A DNA stretch of 5,906 nt from Methanomassiliicoccales archaeon (GTDB lineage Archaea; Thermoplasmatota; Thermoplasmata; Methanomassiliicoccales; UBA472): NCBI GenBank assembly GCA_028679935.1, contig JAJRAL010000096.1, positions 1 through 5,906 on the forward strand, written 5' to 3'. The position numbers and the translations under genes are program-made. Shown here in pieces: positions 5,027-5,906 of this stretch. How positions within the stretch are numbered: the stretch's first letter is position 1; every line of letters starts with the position of its first letter. The notes beneath the pieces were generated by a model. The model made no database searches. It had not been told where the DNA came from and saw only the letters and a list, made by a program, of their open reading frames with translations.

Positions 5027-5906
5027 GCTTCGCGGTCCGTTCCCCCGATGCGCCGGAAGAGGGGCTGAAGCGGCTTCTCGTTTCGCTGCTGGAAAGCGGA
5101 CGGGTCTCTGGCGTCTTCGCCCTGGCCAAGGTCGAGAGAGGGAAGCTCGCCTACGTACTCATGACCGACCCGGGGAGCATCAAGGAGAGCGCCCCTCTGC
5201 ACCCGCTGATGCCGGTGAACCTGGGCCAGGTGCTGAACCGCTTCACCATGATGGGCCCTTCGCCCGAACCGATAGCGGTTGTCATCCGGCCCTGCGAGCT
5301 GCGCGCCTTCGTGGAGACGGTCAAGCGGCGCATGAGCCGCCTGGACAACCTGTTCTTCATCAGCTACACCTGCGGAGGCGTCTTTACGCTAAAGTCGTCG
5401 CTGGAGAGCGACATCGATGGTCGCATGCCCGGATACTGGAAGTCGGTCGAAGAGAACGACATCCACCCGGAGCTGCGCACGACCTGCCAGTCCTGCGTCG
5501 AGTTCGCCCCGTACACAGCCGACGTGACACTGCGTATCGCCGACGGGGCCGGGAGCTTCGAGGCGATCGCCGAGACTGAACGCGGCAAGCGGCTGATATC
5601 AGGCCTCGGATTCGAGGAGGCGGATGGGGCCCTCGAACGAATTCGTCTCGAGAAGCTGCTGGCGAAGAGGACCGCGCGGCGCGAGGAGGCGTTCGGCCAA
5701 GAGGCGGCCAAACCGGGACTCGACGGTCTGATCGCACAGTTCGGGAAGTGCGTCGGCTGTCATGCCTGTCGGCAGGCGTGCCCATTATGCTACTGCAATC
5801 TGTGCACCTTCGAGTCGAACATCTTCGAGAAGAGGCCGGATGACCACAAGAGGGAGCTTGCCGAGAAAGGCGGCACGAGGCTTCCCCCTGACACCGTGTT
5901 CTTCCA
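5023..5906 (+). CDS. FrhB/FdhB-like iron-sulfur protein (second paralog), cut by the window end
   Basis: The first 294 residues are visible and the frame is open to the window edge. The protein is a paralog of the preceding gene product: VIRPCELRAF (88-96, Cys91), a TCGG turn (116-119) in place of DCPG, the pair CQSC (155-158), and the same seven-cysteine motif (Cys243, 246, 249, 253, 256, 258, 261; sequence CVGCHACRQACPLCYCNLC). After it comes a GGTRLPPDTVFF stretch matching GGLRFPPDMMLF in the first paralog, so about 75 more residues with a CxxCxxCxxxCP motif are expected beyond the edge. The ATG has a long purine run (GGAGGAGGAGAAGG, 5008-5021) before it and overlaps the previous stop by four bases. 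The two copies are clearly diverged, which suggests different roles in one complex rather than a recent duplication. The cofactor and carrier are unknown. Confidence 0.8.
   Translation, partial: MSFAVRSPDAPEEGLKRLLVSLLESGRVSGVFALAKVERGKLAYVLMTDPGSIKESAPLHPLMPVNLGQVLNRFTMMGPSPEPIAVVIRPCELRAFVETVKRRMSRLDNLFFISYTCGGVFTLKSSLESDIDGRMPGYWKSVEENDIHPELRTTCQSCVEFAPYTADVTLRIADGAGSFEAIAETERGKRLISGLGFEEADGALERIRLEKLLAKRTARREEAFGQEAAKPGLDGLIAQFGKCVGCHACRQACPLCYCNLCTFESNIFEKRPDDHKRELAEKGGTRLPPDTVFF

Overview
The window is one strand-uniform, GC-rich operon fragment from an anaerobe. All seven genes run left to right, with almost no spacing over most of the length. The gene set points to anaerobic flavin and iron-sulfur electron transfer: an MvhD-type [2Fe-2S] subunit, two HdrA-type flavoproteins and two FrhB/FdhB-like iron-sulfur proteins, preceded by two small sulfur-trafficking proteins (DsrE-like and TusA-like). 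Such sets occur in methanogenic and related archaea and in sulfur- or syntrophy-associated bacteria. The sequence alone does not let me choose between these; purine-rich Shine-Dalgarno sites and mixed CGN/AGR arginine codons fit either.

Layout: 1-228 is the 3' end of a DsrE-family gene. 245-466 is a TusA-family gene with no ATG, GTG or TTG start in its open frame. 467-535 is a short leader with two competing small hairpins. 536-958 is mvhD. 955-2232 is a short HdrA lacking the N-terminal and C-terminal domains. 2229-3911 is a longer HdrA with both terminal domains but without the central ferredoxin insert. 3908-5026 is an FrhB/FdhB-like protein with a cysteine-rich C-terminus. 5023-5906 is its divergent paralog, cut by the window edge. 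From mvhD on, each gene overlaps the next by exactly four bases (GTGA, ATGA, GTGA, ATGA), so the five proteins look translationally coupled and are probably subunits of one complex.

Working model (inference): the FrhB-like proteins exchange electrons with a soluble carrier (F420, NAD(P)H or ferredoxin). The two HdrA paralogs each supply domains the other lacks and form a heteromeric flavin/Fe-S core, and MvhD links this core to a partner. The DsrE and TusA proteins suggest a protein-bound persulfide or another sulfur compound as substrate or product. No HdrB/HdrC, hydrogenase large subunit or formate dehydrogenase catalytic subunit lies in the window, so the terminal reaction is not visible. 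The most notable points are the complementary HdrA pair, the paired FrhB-like proteins with a shared seven-cysteine motif, the sulfur-carrier context and the missing TusA start codon.
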